Below the pieces are notes generated by a model. It worked only from the letters and a program-made list of their open reading frames with translations, searched no databases and was not told the origin of the DNA. Positions 4,613 to 5,109 of a DNA stretch of 5,109 nt are shown here, one piece after another. Source of the DNA: Chloroflexota bacterium. GTDB lineage: Bacteria > Chloroflexota > Dehalococcoidia > JACPQK01. Where the stretch lies: contig JACPQK010000148.1 in the NCBI GenBank assembly GCA_016190535.1, positions 1 through 5,109 on the forward strand, written 5' to 3'. How positions within the stretch are numbered: the stretch's first letter is position 1; each line of letters starts with the position of its first letter. Made by a program: the position numbers and the translations under genes.

Positions 4613-5109
4613 CTAGCGGGAGCGCCGGGTGGGGTCCAGGGCATCCCGCACGCCGTTGCCAAAGAGCTGCGCTCCCAGCACGGTGACGAAGATAGCCATC
4701 CCCGGGACCAGAGAATACCACGGGGCAGTGCCCAGATAGGGATACCCGGCACGCACCATGCCGCCCCAACTGGGAGTAGGCGGTGGCACCCCTAGCCCCA
4801 GGAAGCTCAGGCCAGCCTCCGTCAGGATGGCATAGGCCAGCATGACTATGGTATAGGCAATCACCGGGGCAATCACATTGGGCAGAATGTGCCGCGACAC
4901 GATTCGGGCGGGGCTTGCCCCCATAGCGCGCGCTGCAATGATGTACTCGTTCTCTCGGATGGAGAGGGTCTGCCCCCGGGTGAGGCGGGCGAAGCTGGGT
5001 ATGGACACTATGCCGATAGCCAGCATCACGTTCTCTATGTCAGGACCCAGGGCGGCGATCAACACCAGGGCCAGCAAGATAGCGGGGAAGGCCCTCCAGG
5101 AATCCATGA
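4613..5109 (-). CDS. ABC transporter permease, DppC/OppC family (C-terminal part; 5' end outside window)
   Basis: About 165 residues are visible, ending ...ALDPTRRSR before a TAG at 4615-4613. The sequence matches the C-terminal half of peptide/nickel-type inner-membrane permeases (BPD_transp_1 fold). It has a hydrophobic FPAILLALVLIAALG segment, a second in LAIGIVSIPSF, then the cytoplasmic EAA loop AARAMGASPARIVSRHILPN that docks on the ATPase. Next come a membrane segment leading to the family hallmark LSFLGLGVPPPTPSWGGM, a last segment PGMAIFVTVLGAQLFGNGVRDALDP, and a short tail. The ATG at 5107 is not taken as the start. It falls inside the segment that in relatives reads like MDxLLAFPAILLA, so roughly the first 100 or more residues should lie beyond the window. 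The gene converges on the redox cluster and is a separate transcription unit. Likely cargo is an oligopeptide or similar small solute, not determinable here. Confidence 0.93.
   Translation of the reverse strand, partial: MDSWRAFPAILLALVLIAALGPDIENVMLAIGIVSIPSFARLTRGQTLSIRENEYIIAARAMGASPARIVSRHILPNVIAPVIAYTIVMLAYAILTEAGLSFLGLGVPPPTPSWGGMVRAGYPYLGTAPWYSLVPGMAIFVTVLGAQLFGNGVRDALDPTRRSR

Noticed and set aside
4511..4795. 94-codon + strand open frame
   Set aside because: It overlaps the conserved permease coding sequence on the other strand and has a low-complexity, unrecognisable translation.

Overview
This GC-rich bacterial window carries the end of a redox gene cluster on the + strand and the 3' end of an ABC-transporter permease gene on the − strand, converging on it. 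I cannot assign the organism firmly. The protein style, and the abundance of short palindromic repeats ending in GTCATT, would suit an environmental anaerobe or facultative organism such as a Chloroflexota/Dehalococcoidia-type bacterium; this is a low-confidence inference.

Layout. Positions 1-1650 hold a fumarate reductase/adenylylsulfate reductase-type flavoprotein whose start lies upstream of the window. Fourteen bases later (1665-1880) comes a 71-residue protein with two complete 4Fe-4S motifs, evidently its electron-transfer partner. A 235-bp gap (1881-2115) is largely filled by a 126-bp palindromic repeat element. At 2116-4119 lies an Old Yellow Enzyme-type iron-sulfur flavoprotein of the 2,4-dienoyl-CoA reductase/trimethylamine dehydrogenase class. 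The region 4120-4612 has no credible gene and is packed with repeats: two copies of a CTCTCCC-type hairpin repeat, and a third copy split by a 166-bp insertion. That insertion has 14-bp terminal inverted repeats and a perfect 9-bp flanking direct repeat. From 4613 to the window end, on the − strand, is the C-terminal part of a DppC/OppC-type permease.

How the genes may work together. The flavoprotein and small ferredoxin look like a two-subunit soluble oxidoreductase. The third gene, a second flavin plus Fe-S enzyme that typically reduces alpha,beta-unsaturated (thio)esters or oxidises amines, has the same orientation and could act in the same catabolic or reductive pathway. The substrate cannot be read from the sequence. 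The permease belongs to a separate, converging transport operon for peptides or a similar solute. The most notable non-coding signal is the nested mobile element at 4239-4451 and its relationship to the diverged palindrome at 1914-2039.
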